A DNA stretch of 64,000 bases from Thalassospira sp. (GTDB lineage: Bacteria > Pseudomonadota > Alphaproteobacteria > Rhodospirillales > Thalassospiraceae): contig NZ_JAUYHK010000002.1 of the NCBI RefSeq assembly GCF_030690045.1, positions 1 through 64,000 of the forward strand, in the 5' to 3' direction. Numbering within the stretch: position 1 is the first letter of the stretch; each line of letters starts with the position of its first letter. Below are positions 9,413-18,413 of the stretch, piece by piece. The notes under the pieces were generated by a model. That model was given only the letters and a program-made list of their open reading frames with translations. It made no database searches and had not been told where the DNA came from. A program made the position numbers and the translations under genes.

Positions 9413-10708
9413 ATGATGAAGCCGGAAGACTTTGATTTCGTCAGCAAGTTGATCAAATCCCGCTCGGGTCTTGTCCTGACGCAGGACAAATTGTACTTGC
9501 TCGAAAGCCGGCTGATGCCGATTGCCCGCAAACGCAATCTGAAAGATCTGACCGAACTGATCGGGGCCTTGCGCGGCCATGATCGCGCCCTGATTGAAGA
9601 AGTCGTCGAGGCGATGACGACCAATGAGTCGTTTTTCTTTCGCGATACCAAGCCGTTTGACCAGTTCCGCCATGTTGTCCTGCCCCATATGATCAAGGCG
9701 CGGGCCACAAAGCGCCATTTGCGCATCTGGTGTGCCGCCGCCTCCAGCGGGCAGGAACCCTATTCGCTGGCGATGATCTTGCAGGAATTTGCCAGCCAGT
9801 TGGCCGGATGGCGCATCGAAATTATCGGCACCGATATTTCGCGCGACATCCTGAACAAGGCCAAGGCGGGTCTGTATTCGCAATTTGAAGTTCAGCGCGG
9901 CCTGCCGATCCAGCTTCTGGTCAAGCATTTCCAGAAAAAGGACGATATGTGGCAAATTTCGCAGGATTTGCGCTCCAGGGTGCAATATCGCGAATATAAC
10001 CTGCTTGATGACCTCAAACCGTTGGGGCAGTTCGATGTTGTGTATTGCCGCAATGTGCTGATTTATTTCGATCAGGTGACCAAGACCGATGTTCTGACCA
10101 AGATTTCCGCCCAGATGCCCGATGACGGATTTCTGTTTCTGGGCGGGGCGGAAACGGTTTTGGGCATTTCCGATAAATTCAAGCCGCTGGCACGTCAGCG
10201 CGGCATTTATCAGTTGAACCGCCCCGGCGCACCGGAAGTTGATCTGGCCGCGCTGGAAAAGGCGCAGGCCGGGGGCACGGCAGCACCCAGCAGTGGCAAT
10301 GCAGCCCCCGCCGCAGGCGGATTTGCCTTTCCCAAACCCAAAAGCATGCAAACGGCAGCGACCGGAACCACGACACCGCCGCCCGCACGGCCTGCCACGC
10401 CGGGGACAACCGGTGCGACCGGCGGTACGGGCAGCTATGCCCGCCCGGCAACCCCGGCATCGGGTACGACCGGGACCGGCTATACCCGTCCGGCACCACC
10501 GCCAACCGGCAATATTGCCAGCCGTCCGGCAACGCCAGCGGGATCGACATATTCCCGCCCGTCCCCCGGAACGACCGGCGGCACACCGGGGACTGCGCGC
10601 CCGCCTTTGGGCAGCGGCACGGGGTCTGCCCCGGCCCGGCCCGATCCGGCCAAACCGGCCCCGGCATTTGACCGGTCGCGCTTTGGCAAGCCCGAGGACA
10701 AGAAATAA
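9413..10708 (+). CDS. cheR: Chemotaxis protein methyltransferase CheR with Pro/Thr/Gly tail
   Basis: Residues 1-275 are a complete SAM-dependent receptor methyltransferase: N-terminal helical domain (ESRLMPIARKR, TTNESFFFRD) and the SAM domain with WCAAASSGQEPYS, IIGTDIS and VYCRNVLIYFD. It opposes CheB in adaptation. Residues 276-431 are an unusual tail dominated by Pro, Thr, Gly, Ala, Ser and Arg, with repeating RPATP and GTTG words, predicted disordered and without a recognisable CheR-tail motif. An ATG pair at 9413/9416 gives the start. Confidence 0.93.
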   Translation: MMKPEDFDFVSKLIKSRSGLVLTQDKLYLLESRLMPIARKRNLKDLTELIGALRGHDRALIEEVVEAMTTNESFFFRDTKPFDQFRHVVLPHMIKARATKRHLRIWCAAASSGQEPYSLAMILQEFASQLAGWRIEIIGTDISRDILNKAKAGLYSQFEVQRGLPIQLLVKHFQKKDDMWQISQDLRSRVQYREYNLLDDLKPLGQFDVVYCRNVLIYFDQVTKTDVLTKISAQMPDDGFLFLGGAETVLGISDKFKPLARQRGIYQLNRPGAPEVDLAALEKAQAGGTAAPSSGNAAPAAGGFAFPKPKSMQTAATGTTTPPPARPATPGTTGATGGTGSYARPATPASGTTGTGYTRPAPPPTGNIASRPATPAGSTYSRPSPGTTGGTPGTARPPLGSGTGSAPARPDPAKPAPAFDRSRFGKPEDKK

Positions 10709-10729
10709 CTTTCGGCTTTTCAGGAAACC

Positions 10730-11371
10730 ATGATGAGCACATCCGATATTGCGTCTTCCCGCCATCGTCTTTCGCGGGTTCAGCGTCAGCGCAAGCTGGT
10801 GCTTCTTGTTCTGGTCCTTGCGGTCATTGTGGCCTTGCCGATGGTGCAGTCACTGGCCGAGATTGACCGTTTCGCCCACGAGACCATCGAGATCGCCGGT
10901 TTGGTGATGATCGGACTGGCGATATTGGGGCGGGCGTGGTGTACGCTTTATATCGGCGGACGCAAGGCGCAGGAACTGACGGCAACCGGACCTTATTCCA
11001 TCAGCCGGAATCCGCTTTATATGTTCAGCTTTATCGGGGCGGCCGGTGTCGGGGCGCAAACCGGCAGTTTACTGATGACGGGTATTTTTCTTGCCGGGGC
11101 GGTTGCGGTTTTCCTGCCGGTGATTTTGCGGGAAGAACGCGAACTGGAAAATATCTTTGGTGCGGATTTTGGGGCCTATAAACAGCAGACACCGCGACTG
11201 TTTCCGCGATTTTCGGCGTGGCGCGATATGGAAACCATTGAAGTTCGGCCAAATCTGTTATGGCGCACCTTGCGGGACGGGATGGTGTTCTTCATGGTGG
11301 TGCCGTTGTTTGAACTGATTGACTGGCTGCAAGTCAACGACATCATTCACCCCCTGATATATTTGCCCTGA
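10730..11371 (+). CDS. Isoprenylcysteine carboxyl methyltransferase-family membrane protein
   Basis: A 213-residue integral membrane protein with about four hydrophobic segments (residues about 25-42, 52-70, 98-130, 180-198). The motifs GPYSISRNPLYM and REERELENIFG...FGAYKQQTPRLFP are those of the bacterial ICMT/PEMT methyltransferase family, which binds SAM at the membrane; bacterial substrates are mostly unknown. It starts 21 nt after cheR and may ride on the che transcript, with a shared terminator after it. A link to chemotaxis is not evident. Confidence 0.82.
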   Translation: MMSTSDIASSRHRLSRVQRQRKLVLLVLVLAVIVALPMVQSLAEIDRFAHETIEIAGLVMIGLAILGRAWCTLYIGGRKAQELTATGPYSISRNPLYMFSFIGAAGVGAQTGSLLMTGIFLAGAVAVFLPVILREERELENIFGADFGAYKQQTPRLFPRFSAWRDMETIEVRPNLLWRTLRDGMVFFMVVPLFELIDWLQVNDIIHPLIYLP

Positions 11372-11380
11372 TCGCCATAA

Positions 11381-11410
11381 AAAACGCCCCGGAAAACCGG
11401 GGCGTTTTTG
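11381..11410. terminator. Bidirectional terminator between convergent genes
   Basis: A 12-bp stem (11381-11392 with 11397-11408) with an AAAA loop has A and T runs on either side, so it can end both the che-side transcript and the converging ctrA transcript. Confidence 0.9.
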
Positions 11411-11436
11411 CGTTATATCGGGGTATGGCGAAAGGA

Positions 11437-12138
11437 TCAGGCGGCGTTTGCGCCGCTGTTGCTTTCGGGATCGCGCAGGACATAGCCGCGCCCCCATACC
11501 GTATGGATATAATTGTCGCCTTCGGTTGCAGACTGGATTTTCTTGCGCAGTTTGCAGACGAAAACGTCGATGATTTTCAGTTCCGGTTCATCCATCCCGC
11601 CATAAAGATGGTTCAGGAACATTTCCTTGGTCAGGGTCGTGCCCTTGCGCAGGGACAGCAATTCAAGAATGCCGTATTCCTTGCCGGTCAGATGCAGGGG
11701 GGCACCCTCGACCTCGACCGTTCTGGCGTCCAGATTGACATTGATCTTGCCCGTCGCAATCACTGACTGCGCATGGCCCTTGGAGCGCCGGACAATTGCC
11801 TGGATGCGCGCCAGAAGTTCCGTTCGGTCAAAGGGCTTGGTCAGATAATCATCTGCACCAAAACCAAGGCCTTTGACCTTGTCCTCGGTCTCGCTGAGAC
11901 CGGACAGGATCAGCACCGGTGTTTCGACCCGGGCATCGCGCAAGCGGCGCAGCACCTCGTAGCCGTCAATATCCGGCAGCATAAGATCCAGAAGTATGAT
12001 GTCGTAATCATACAGTTTGCCGATTTCCAGGCCATCCTCGCCCAGATCGGTTGTATCGATGACCATGCCCTCGGATTTCAGCATCAACTCGATGCTGTCA
12101 GCCGTTGCATTGTCATCTTCGACAAGCAGCACCCGCAT
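11437..12138 (-). CDS. ctrA: Cell-cycle/motility response regulator CtrA
   Basis: An OmpR-type regulator of 233 residues. The receiver (1-120) has Glu7/Asp8/Asp9, phosphoacceptor Asp51 (LLDLMLP) and Lys in LTKPF; the winged-helix domain (about 125-225) contains [12 protein letters not shown] and WGRGYVLRD. The receiver-HTH arrangement and sequence match CtrA rather than other OmpR members. In many non-Caulobacterales alphaproteobacteria CtrA is dispensable and mainly controls motility, which fits its place beside flagellar and che genes. It diverges from fliI. Confidence 0.95.
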   Translation of the reverse strand: MRVLLVEDDNATADSIELMLKSEGMVIDTTDLGEDGLEIGKLYDYDIILLDLMLPDIDGYEVLRRLRDARVETPVLILSGLSETEDKVKGLGFGADDYLTKPFDRTELLARIQAIVRRSKGHAQSVIATGKINVNLDARTVEVEGAPLHLTGKEYGILELLSLRKGTTLTKEMFLNHLYGGMDEPELKIIDVFVCKLRKKIQSATEGDNYIHTVWGRGYVLRDPESNSGANAA

Positions 12139-12505
12139 TATCCGCTCCGCTCCGTTACCGTGTTCCGCAAAAATTCCGTTGTAATCCGGTCTGGCTCCGG
12201 CAAGCGCCCCAACGACTGCCGTGCTTTATTTTGTTAACGATACGATACGTTGCTTTGCGACTCGTGGCAAGCAGGCGAGTCGCATTGTGTTAACTTTTTT
12301 TCCGGCGTCGGTTAACCAATCGTCTCAATCCCAGATTTCACAAGGGTTTAACGGATTGGGGCGGGGGGCGCACACCGGGCGGCAATTGGCGCATTTTGCC
12401 ATACACGCCTTTTTAATTGCCTGTATGGCAGTTATATATAGGAACGACGCGGGGCGATATCCACCCCCGATGGTCCGGTGGATTGACAGAAAAAAGCGGA
12501 AATTT
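12139..12505. promoter_or_regulatory. ctrA-fliI divergent intergenic region with TTAAC half-sites
   Basis: Four TTAAC motifs begin at 12234, 12290, 12312 and 12348; three are part of the palindrome GTTAAC. CtrA binds TTAA-N7-TTAA full sites and TTAACC-like half-sites, so this cluster could mediate autoregulation and control of fliI. No full TTAA-N7-TTAA site is present. No gene is seen in the region. Confidence 0.45.
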
Positions 12506-13963
12506 GTGTTTCAGATTGGCAAAAACATCGCTGCCGAAATTCGTCGTATCCCCGATTACCGCGTGGTCGGGCGGGTTACGGCGGTTTTGGGCCTGCTGGT
12601 CGAAATTGGCGGGGTTGAAGGATCATTGTCGATTGGCGACCGGTGCAAGGTGCGGCGGCGCGATGGCGACCCGGTGATCTGCGAAGTTGTCGGTTTTCGC
12701 AATGAACGCGCCCTTTTGATGCCGTTCGGGGCGCTGGACGGCATTGGTATTGGCTGTTCGGTTGAATTGTCCGATACCCAACCGCAGGTTTTTCCCGATG
12801 ATGGCTGGCTGGGCCGGGTTGTTAACGCTTTTGGCGAGCCGGTGGACGGCAAGGGCCCGTTACCGCAAGGCATCAAACCCTATGCGATCCGCAGTACGCC
12901 GCCTTCGGCCCATTCGCGGCAACGGGTGTCGGGCAAGATTGATCTGGGTGTTCGGGCCATGAACACGTTTCTGACCTGTTGCCGGGGGCAGCGCATGGGG
13001 ATTTTCGCCGGGTCCGGTGTCGGTAAATCCAGTTTGCTGTCGATGATGACACGTCATACGACATCGGACGTTGCCGTGGTCGGCCTGATTGGCGAACGTG
13101 GCCGCGAGGCCCGCGAATTTATCGAGGATGATCTGGGCGAGGAAGGGTTGCGGCGGTCGGTGGTGGTGGTATCGACATCGGACGAGCCACCCCTGATGCG
13201 CCGTCAGGCGGCCTATATGACGCTGGCGATTTCGGAATTTTTCCGCGATCAGGGGCGCGATGTTTTGTGCATGATGGATTCCGTCACCCGTTTTGCGATG
13301 GCGCAACGTGAAATCAGCCTGTCGGTCGGTGAACCCCCGGCGTCAAAGGGCTATACGCCGACGGTGTTTGCCGAATTGCCGCGTCTTCTGGAACGGGCCG
13401 GGCCGGGCGGGCCGGGGCAGGGATCGATCACCGGGCTGTTTACCGTTCTGGTCGATGGTGATGATCATAACGAACCGATTTCCGATGCGGTGCGCGGTAT
13501 TCTGGATGGTCACGTTGTTCTGGACCGCGCCATTGCTGAACAGGGGCGTTATCCGGCGATCAATATTTTGCGCAGCGTATCGCGCACCATGCCCGGCTGT
13601 AACAGCGACAATGAAAATTACGTTGTGCAACGCGCCCGAAAATTGCTGGCGACCTATAACGATATGGCGGAACTGATCCGGCTGGGTGCCTATCGGCGCG
13701 GGGCCGATCCCAAGGTGGATGAGGCCATCCATTATTTTCCGCTGATCGAGGAATTTCTCAGTCAGGGCCGTAATGAATGCACCCGTCTGGCCGAAGGTTA
13801 TCTGGAACTGGCGCGCAGGCTTGATATGCTTGATGAACCTGCCGCCGAGGCACCGGCGGCATCGGCGACGGGCCCGGCGCAGGGGGGCGGGCGCGTTATC
13901 AGCCAGTCGCGGACTGCCGCCGATCTGAATGCGGCAAAACGCGCCCTGGGCGGGCAGGGATGA
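12506..13963 (+). CDS. fliI: Flagellar export ATPase FliI
   Basis: The ATPase of the flagellar type III export apparatus, related to the F1 beta subunit. It has Walker A GSGVGKS, the [13 protein letters not shown] segment, Walker [16 protein letters not shown], and the [15 protein letters not shown] and DGHVVLDR motifs. The GTG at 12506 (485 residues) places about 20 residues before RVVGRVTAV, as in other FliI proteins; an ATG at 12470 would add 12 basic residues, and the frame stays open far upstream. A Pro/Ala/Gly-rich C-terminal extension of about 40 residues is present. fliJ follows after 35 nt. Confidence 0.93.
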   Translation: MFQIGKNIAAEIRRIPDYRVVGRVTAVLGLLVEIGGVEGSLSIGDRCKVRRRDGDPVICEVVGFRNERALLMPFGALDGIGIGCSVELSDTQPQVFPDDGWLGRVVNAFGEPVDGKGPLPQGIKPYAIRSTPPSAHSRQRVSGKIDLGVRAMNTFLTCCRGQRMGIFAGSGVGKSSLLSMMTRHTTSDVAVVGLIGERGREAREFIEDDLGEEGLRRSVVVVSTSDEPPLMRRQAAYMTLAISEFFRDQGRDVLCMMDSVTRFAMAQREISLSVGEPPASKGYTPTVFAELPRLLERAGPGGPGQGSITGLFTVLVDGDDHNEPISDAVRGILDGHVVLDRAIAEQGRYPAINILRSVSRTMPGCNSDNENYVVQRARKLLATYNDMAELIRLGAYRRGADPKVDEAIHYFPLIEEFLSQGRNECTRLAEGYLELARRLDMLDEPAAEAPAASATGPAQGGGRVISQSRTAADLNAAKRALGGQG

Positions 13964-13998
13964 TCCCCCGGCCCCCATTGGCGAAGGCGTGACGCATC

Positions 13999-14427
13999 AT
14001 GGCGAAAAATTTCAAAACCCTGATCCGCATCCGCAAATGGGCGCTGGATGAAAAGCGCCGCGAGTTATCCGACATGCAGGCCGCCCTTGATCATCTGGTG
14101 GCCGAAAAGGCCGAACTGGAACGGGCGGTGATTGCCGAACAAAAAGTGGCGGCAACCGACCCGGAACTTGCCGGGTTTGCCTATGGCAATTTTGCCAGCG
14201 CGGTGATAGCCGAACGCGAGGTTCTGACAAAACGCATCCATGATCAGGAACGTGCGATTGAATCCTTTCGCGACGTGGTGGCGGATGCGTTCAAGGAACT
14301 CAAAACCATCGAGATTTCCGAACGCAACCGCATTGACGCCGAACAGGCCGAAGAAAACCGCAAGGAACAGAACGATCTTGATGAAATCGGTGCGCGGTCT
14401 GCGACCCGGAAGGATGACGGGATTTAG
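13999..14427 (+). CDS. fliJ: Flagellar export protein FliJ
   Basis: A 142-residue, highly charged, coiled-coil protein lying directly after fliI. FliJ binds the FliI ring like the gamma subunit of F1 and escorts chaperones to the export gate. Sequence is poorly conserved in the family; size, helical heptads (residues about 10-60 and 75-130) and position support the name. Confidence 0.85.
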   Translation: MAKNFKTLIRIRKWALDEKRRELSDMQAALDHLVAEKAELERAVIAEQKVAATDPELAGFAYGNFASAVIAEREVLTKRIHDQERAIESFRDVVADAFKELKTIEISERNRIDAEQAEENRKEQNDLDEIGARSATRKDDGI

Positions 14428-14437
14428 GGTGCGGACC

Positions 14438-15016
14438 CTAACTTGTCGCCGGTGCCGTCGTTTTGTTTTCGATGGGCATGTCTGATTCGAGCAAGGCTTC
14501 GATGAAGCCGGTAATGTTGCTTTTCATCGATCCCTCATTGGCAAGGCGCAAACGCTGGACGGCAAACGGGGAATCGCCGAATGTCGCGGTATGAGACGCG
14601 GGAATTTCTTTCTCGAAAACGGATGCGCCGGTTTTTTTGTCGAAAATTTCGTAACGGACAAGAGAGTCGACTTTCAGATCAAGTCCAAAAAACGGCTGAT
14701 CGACGCGCAAAAGTGTCGCCTGCAATTCATAAGGCGCATCGGCGGTCAGGTTGCCCAGCAACCCGACATTCTCCAGCGACGCAATCAGGGCTTCCTTGAA
14801 TGCCGTGCTGCTGACTTCTGATGTCCAGAGCGGATTGGTTTCTTCGCCGCCTTCGATATTTTTGACAAGAATCGCATCATGATAAGGCGAATTGCTCGTA
14901 TCGAAGGTATTGGTCCCGGTATCGACGGTCATGTTCTGGAATTGCGCCGGGGAGGCGCAAGCCGCCAAAAAGGAGACGGCCAGTATGGCCAGAATGTTTT
15001 TCGGTGTGAACGTCAT
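14438..15016 (-). CDS. Putative lipoprotein
   Basis: A 192-residue exported protein. The first 20 residues are a signal peptide with lipobox LAAC (Cys20), so it is probably lipid-anchored in the outer membrane. The mature part has TAFKEALIASLENVGLL, ELQATLLRVDQP and LVRYEIFDKKTG, a pattern reminiscent of small lipoproteins with an alpha/beta core, but I do not recognise a named family. Downstream of and convergent with fliJ. Confidence 0.75.
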   Translation of the reverse strand: MTFTPKNILAILAVSFLAACASPAQFQNMTVDTGTNTFDTSNSPYHDAILVKNIEGGEETNPLWTSEVSSTAFKEALIASLENVGLLGNLTADAPYELQATLLRVDQPFFGLDLKVDSLVRYEIFDKKTGASVFEKEIPASHTATFGDSPFAVQRLRLANEGSMKSNITGFIEALLESDMPIENKTTAPATS

Positions 15017-15177
15017 TTTGGTTTTCTTCCGTCAATTCAATGAAATCAGCCATCATGCAGATTATTTTTATGCGGGTATTGCACCTGAAAATAATCATGC
15101 TGATTGTCATTTTTATCAGGAAGAATATTAATTGGAAATTGTTTCCTGTTTCTGCAATTCCAGATTTTATCCAAGTG

Positions 15178-15657
15178 TCATACCGAGACAGCAACACCTG
15201 TTTCAATCCCGGTTATTTTCCGCAATTGATCGGGTGTCATGGCAAAGACGCTGCGCGGGGTTCCGGCGGCCAGCCAGATGATATCCTTGATCAGCAGTTT
15301 TTCATCGATCAGGGTCATCACCGGGGTCAGATGGCCAAAGGGCGGCACACCGCCAATTGCGTATCCGGTGGCCGTTCGGACATCATCGGCATTGGCCTTG
15401 CGGATCGGTTGATGGATCAGGGTGGCGACCCGGTTTTCATCCACCCGGTCCGCGCCATTCATGATCACCAGAACCGGTTTGTTGTCATCGGCGGTCATGA
15501 ATATCAGCGATTTGCCGATATCGGAAACGTCGCAGCCGACCGCCCGTGCGGCATCAAGCGCCGACCTTGTGCCATCGGGAAATTCCAGAACGTCAATATC
15601 CATGTCATGGACGGCAAACAGGGCGGCCAGTCTTTCGGGCGGGGTGATTTTCTTCAT
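15178..15657 (-). CDS. YbaK/EbsC-family aminoacyl-tRNA deacylase-like protein
   Basis: A 159-residue single-domain protein of the YbaK/ProX superfamily, which hydrolyses mischarged aminoacyl-tRNAs. Family features visible are IGKSLIFM, a lysine-containing strand, VLVIMNGADRVDE, ATGYAIGGVPPFGH and the closing ITGI segment. The GGVPPFGH loop is characteristic. Specificity (Cys-tRNA-Pro, Ala-tRNA-Pro or other) cannot be told. Its ATG overlaps the terC-like stop by 4 nt (ATGA), so the two are co-translated. Confidence 0.9.
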   Translation of the reverse strand: MKKITPPERLAALFAVHDMDIDVLEFPDGTRSALDAARAVGCDVSDIGKSLIFMTADDNKPVLVIMNGADRVDENRVATLIHQPIRKANADDVRTATGYAIGGVPPFGHLTPVMTLIDEKLLIKDIIWLAAGTPRSVFAMTPDQLRKITGIETGVAVSV

Positions 15658-16385
15658 GATGGCAATCTGGCGCGGGCCGCCTTTTTCCGTTTGCTGTTGA
15701 TCAGGTTCAGGGTTTCAACGCCCAGACTGAAGGTCATGGCGAAATAGATATAGCCTTTGGGGATATGAATTTCGACACCATCGAGCAACAGCACAAACCC
15801 GACCAGAATCAAAAAGGACAGGGCCAGCATTTTGACCGACGGATGATTCTCGACAAATTCGCCAATGGCCCGTGCGGAAACCAGCATCACCAGAACCGAC
15901 AATATCACCGCAATCACCATGATCGACAAATGATCAACCAGCCCGACGGCGGTGATCACGGAATCAAGCGAGAAGATGATATCAAGCAACATGATCTGCA
16001 CAATGGTGGCGGCAAAGCCGGTCACGATTTTGACCTGTTGTTCGTCGGGTTCATCAATCGTGTGGTGAATTTCCTTTGACGCCTTGGCGATCAGAAACAG
16101 GCCGCCGCCGATCAGGATCATGTCCCGACCGCTGACCTGTTGGCCGAATGCCGCAAACAGCGGGGTGGTCAGTTGCATGACCCAGGTGATGGAGGCCAGC
16201 AGTGCCAGACGCATCCCCATCGCGGCAATCAGGCCAATGCGCCGGGCCGATGCCTGTTGCGCCTTGGGCAATTTGGAAACGATGACAGACAGGAAAACGA
16301 TATTATCAATGCCAAGCACGATTTCGAGCGCGGTCAGCGTCGCCAGCCCCATCCACATATGCGGGTCGGCCATCCATTCAAACAT
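15654..16385 (-). CDS. TerC-family integral membrane protein
   Basis: A 243-residue TerC/YoaE-type membrane protein with about seven hydrophobic segments. The acidic in-membrane motifs LEIVLGIDNIVFLS (residues about 20-33) and IFSLDSVITAVGL are those proposed to bind metal ions; members are implicated in manganese export and metal stress. Its upstream region (16425-16535) is duplicated at 18936-19046, and a deleted copy of its coding sequence lies at 18842-18903. Confidence 0.93.
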   Translation of the reverse strand: MFEWMADPHMWMGLATLTALEIVLGIDNIVFLSVIVSKLPKAQQASARRIGLIAAMGMRLALLASITWVMQLTTPLFAAFGQQVSGRDMILIGGGLFLIAKASKEIHHTIDEPDEQQVKIVTGFAATIVQIMLLDIIFSLDSVITAVGLVDHLSIMVIAVILSVLVMLVSARAIGEFVENHPSVKMLALSFLILVGFVLLLDGVEIHIPKGYIYFAMTFSLGVETLNLINSKRKKAARARLPS

Positions 16386-16424
16386 GTTTGCAAATCCTGT
16401 GCGTGATCATGAAGGCCAGACCAA

Positions 16425-16535
16425 GATGTGGATCGCGCCGGATTAACGCAAGCGTGAATTGACGTTTTGATGCCGGGGACCGACAACTGTCATGCGGCCC
16501 GACCATCCGTAAAATCAGATTGTTAGCGACAGCAG
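16425..16535. repeat. Direct repeat, left copy (terC upstream region)
   Basis: These 111 bases recur in the same orientation at 18936-19046 with a single substitution. Looser similarity continues leftwards to about 16390. This copy sits in its native place upstream of the intact terC-like gene; immediately to its right base composition drops sharply. Confidence 0.92.
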
Positions 16536-16568
16536 GTTTATCTAAATCATCAGAACTCATCTTGAGAT

Positions 16569-17510
16569 TTATTTATGCTGTCTCAGAAAGTTTTCCCTGC
16601 AATCTTCATATTCTGGAGATACAGATATATCTTTATCTCCAACAGACAAAATTGCCCTGCAATAAAAATCATCATAGAAGGCAAATTTCTTGCAAGTATA
16701 GTCCCCATCACCAGAGCAGAAATTTAAAGGGCTTTTTGCATTCAAATCAGAATGCACCTCTATCCACCTATCGACATGCTCATAGTCAACATCATAATTT
16801 TCATTATCTGAAATAATATAATCATCTATCGGTAAATGGAAAAATATCATTTCATTTCCATTCATTTTTCCGATATCACAACCATTATTCTTAAATATGT
16901 GGAGAAAATTTACAAAATGAGGATCAAAATATAGACCTTTCTCGATAGATTTTTCGAAAGCTCTACTTATTTTATAACACCCATTTTGCAACATACTCCT
17001 TATACTAAAGAAAAATAATCCGTATCTATGACCATAATTATATGAAAAATGAGAAATAATATCTGCCAGATCCCCATCTTCATAAAGATATCTGGCCGAA
17101 GAAAGATAACCAGCATAAGGGTTTCCATTTTTTGCAGACTGCATAAGGAATTTTATCGAATTTTCTGCATCTTTCTCATCTCTTACCCTCGAAGCATTAA
17201 TTAAGTAAGATTTAAGTAATGAATAATTATCTCCGTCAACGGGACTTCTTAAAAAATCAAGCAGTTCACTGGAAACAGTGATCATTCCAGAGAAAAATAA
17301 ACCCTGAAGGTAAGATTTAAAATAATCATCTCCATCAGAGGCGCAATCATACATTTCATTAATATGATCAGTATAAAAATTATCTTTAAAAGTTGAATAT
17401 TTGAGATCAGAACAGTTTTTTGCATATGAATTTTGAGTAGTAGTTATTATGAAAAATCCAATAAATACTGACAAAATAAAAATTGATCTGAATTTATTGT
17501 AAAAATTCAT
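16569..17510 (-). CDS. AT-rich exported hypothetical protein
   Basis: A 313-residue protein with a signal peptide (basic start, hydrophobic stretch about 10-25, cleavage after SYA near residue 30). The mature part has many Tyr, Phe, Asn, Asp and Cys residues; the Cys content suggests disulfide bonds in the periplasm or outside the cell. The segment SAKNGNPYAGYLSSARYLYEDGDLAD looks like a single Sel1-type repeat. Codon use is strikingly AT-rich, unlike neighbouring genes, which points to transfer. Function unknown. Confidence 0.75.
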   Translation of the reverse strand: MNFYNKFRSIFILSVFIGFFIITTTQNSYAKNCSDLKYSTFKDNFYTDHINEMYDCASDGDDYFKSYLQGLFFSGMITVSSELLDFLRSPVDGDNYSLLKSYLINASRVRDEKDAENSIKFLMQSAKNGNPYAGYLSSARYLYEDGDLADIISHFSYNYGHRYGLFFFSIRSMLQNGCYKISRAFEKSIEKGLYFDPHFVNFLHIFKNNGCDIGKMNGNEMIFFHLPIDDYIISDNENYDVDYEHVDRWIEVHSDLNAKSPLNFCSGDGDYTCKKFAFYDDFYCRAILSVGDKDISVSPEYEDCRENFLRQHK

Positions 17511-17681
17511 AAAAAATTACCTATCCATCCGTCTCTCATCACAAATAATTAAGATATCATGATTGTGCACACGTAGGATTATACCTTAACCAAAGTCGCG
17601 AATAGTATTTATTTTGTCTAATGTTTTGTTTCCAGTATTTTCCGGCCCATCATTCTCTTCTTGATCAGGCATATCTTGCCT

Positions 17682-18413
17682 CTATTTCGCAGATTTCTCG
17701 TTGAATTTATCGAGCACCAATTTAGCTGCAACATAGTTTCGGCTAGCAGCAGTCTGAAGTTCGATCAAGGCGTCATCTACCTCTCCCGTACCGAGTAGCG
17801 CCATCCCTAGTTGAAAATGAAATCGTGGATTTACCAGATCTCCTTTCAAGGCTTCCCTGCAGGCCTTAACAACTTTCTCAGGTTGATATTTCTCAATAGG
17901 AAGCGGTTGCCCGACCCGCCTTACATCGATTGGCATTGAGCCAATGCGGTCACAATCATTCAGTGGCTTGTTGTCATTTTGGTTCAGTTCAGGGGAAGCA
18001 CTACTGGTTTCTTGTCCAATCTTAGATTCATATTTTTTTAAAAAGCCTTTGGCGGCCTCATAACCTTTGTTTGCTGACATTTCCAAATGCTCTACAGCCT
18101 TGTCAACTTCGAGCAACATTGCCATTGCAATGCCCAGCTGAAAATAAAATCTAGGGTTGTCTGGGCTATCCGAAAGCGCCTCCTGACAAGCTGGAACAAC
18201 CTTGAATGGATCATATTCCTCTTTGGGAATTGGATCACTGACACGATCTTTATCGAATGCGACAGATCCGATCTGGTCACACAGGGTTATATTTTCTGAC
18301 GCCTTAAGCGGCGCAATTAATAGAAAAAAACACGACAAAAGAAAGATAAACAAGAAACAGTAAAATCTTACCATAACCATTTTGTTTTCTGTTTTTATTA
18401 TGTTCTGCATCAC
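17682..18413 (-). CDS. Exported protein with two tandem TPR/Sel1-like units
   Basis: A 243-residue protein with a hydrophobic signal or anchor at about 14-38. The remainder is an internal duplication: unit 1 (about 44-133) and unit 2 (about 153-239) both read CD-IGS, R-V, P-P-EY-P-KVV-AC-EAL, NPRF-FQLG-A, EVD-A, L, A, Y-AAK-L-K. Each ends in a TPR/Sel1-like helical pair. Such modules usually bind other proteins. The start overlaps the stop of the membrane fusion protein remnant by 4 nt, suggesting it was cargo of a type I secretion operon. Function unknown. Confidence 0.78.
   Translation of the reverse strand: MMQNIIKTENKMVMVRFYCFLFIFLLSCFFLLIAPLKASENITLCDQIGSVAFDKDRVSDPIPKEEYDPFKVVPACQEALSDSPDNPRFYFQLGIAMAMLLEVDKAVEHLEMSANKGYEAAKGFLKKYESKIGQETSSASPELNQNDNKPLNDCDRIGSMPIDVRRVGQPLPIEKYQPEKVVKACREALKGDLVNPRFHFQLGMALLGTGEVDDALIELQTAASRNYVAAKLVLDKFNEKSAK

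Noticed and set aside
12221-12469. Long N-terminal extension of FliI reaching back to 12221
   Set aside because: The extra residues do not resemble FliI and cross the intergenic region; a downstream start fits the family.
12139-12505. A full CtrA site (TTAA-N7-TTAA)
   Set aside because: No pair of TTAA words has the required 7-bp spacing; only half-sites remain.
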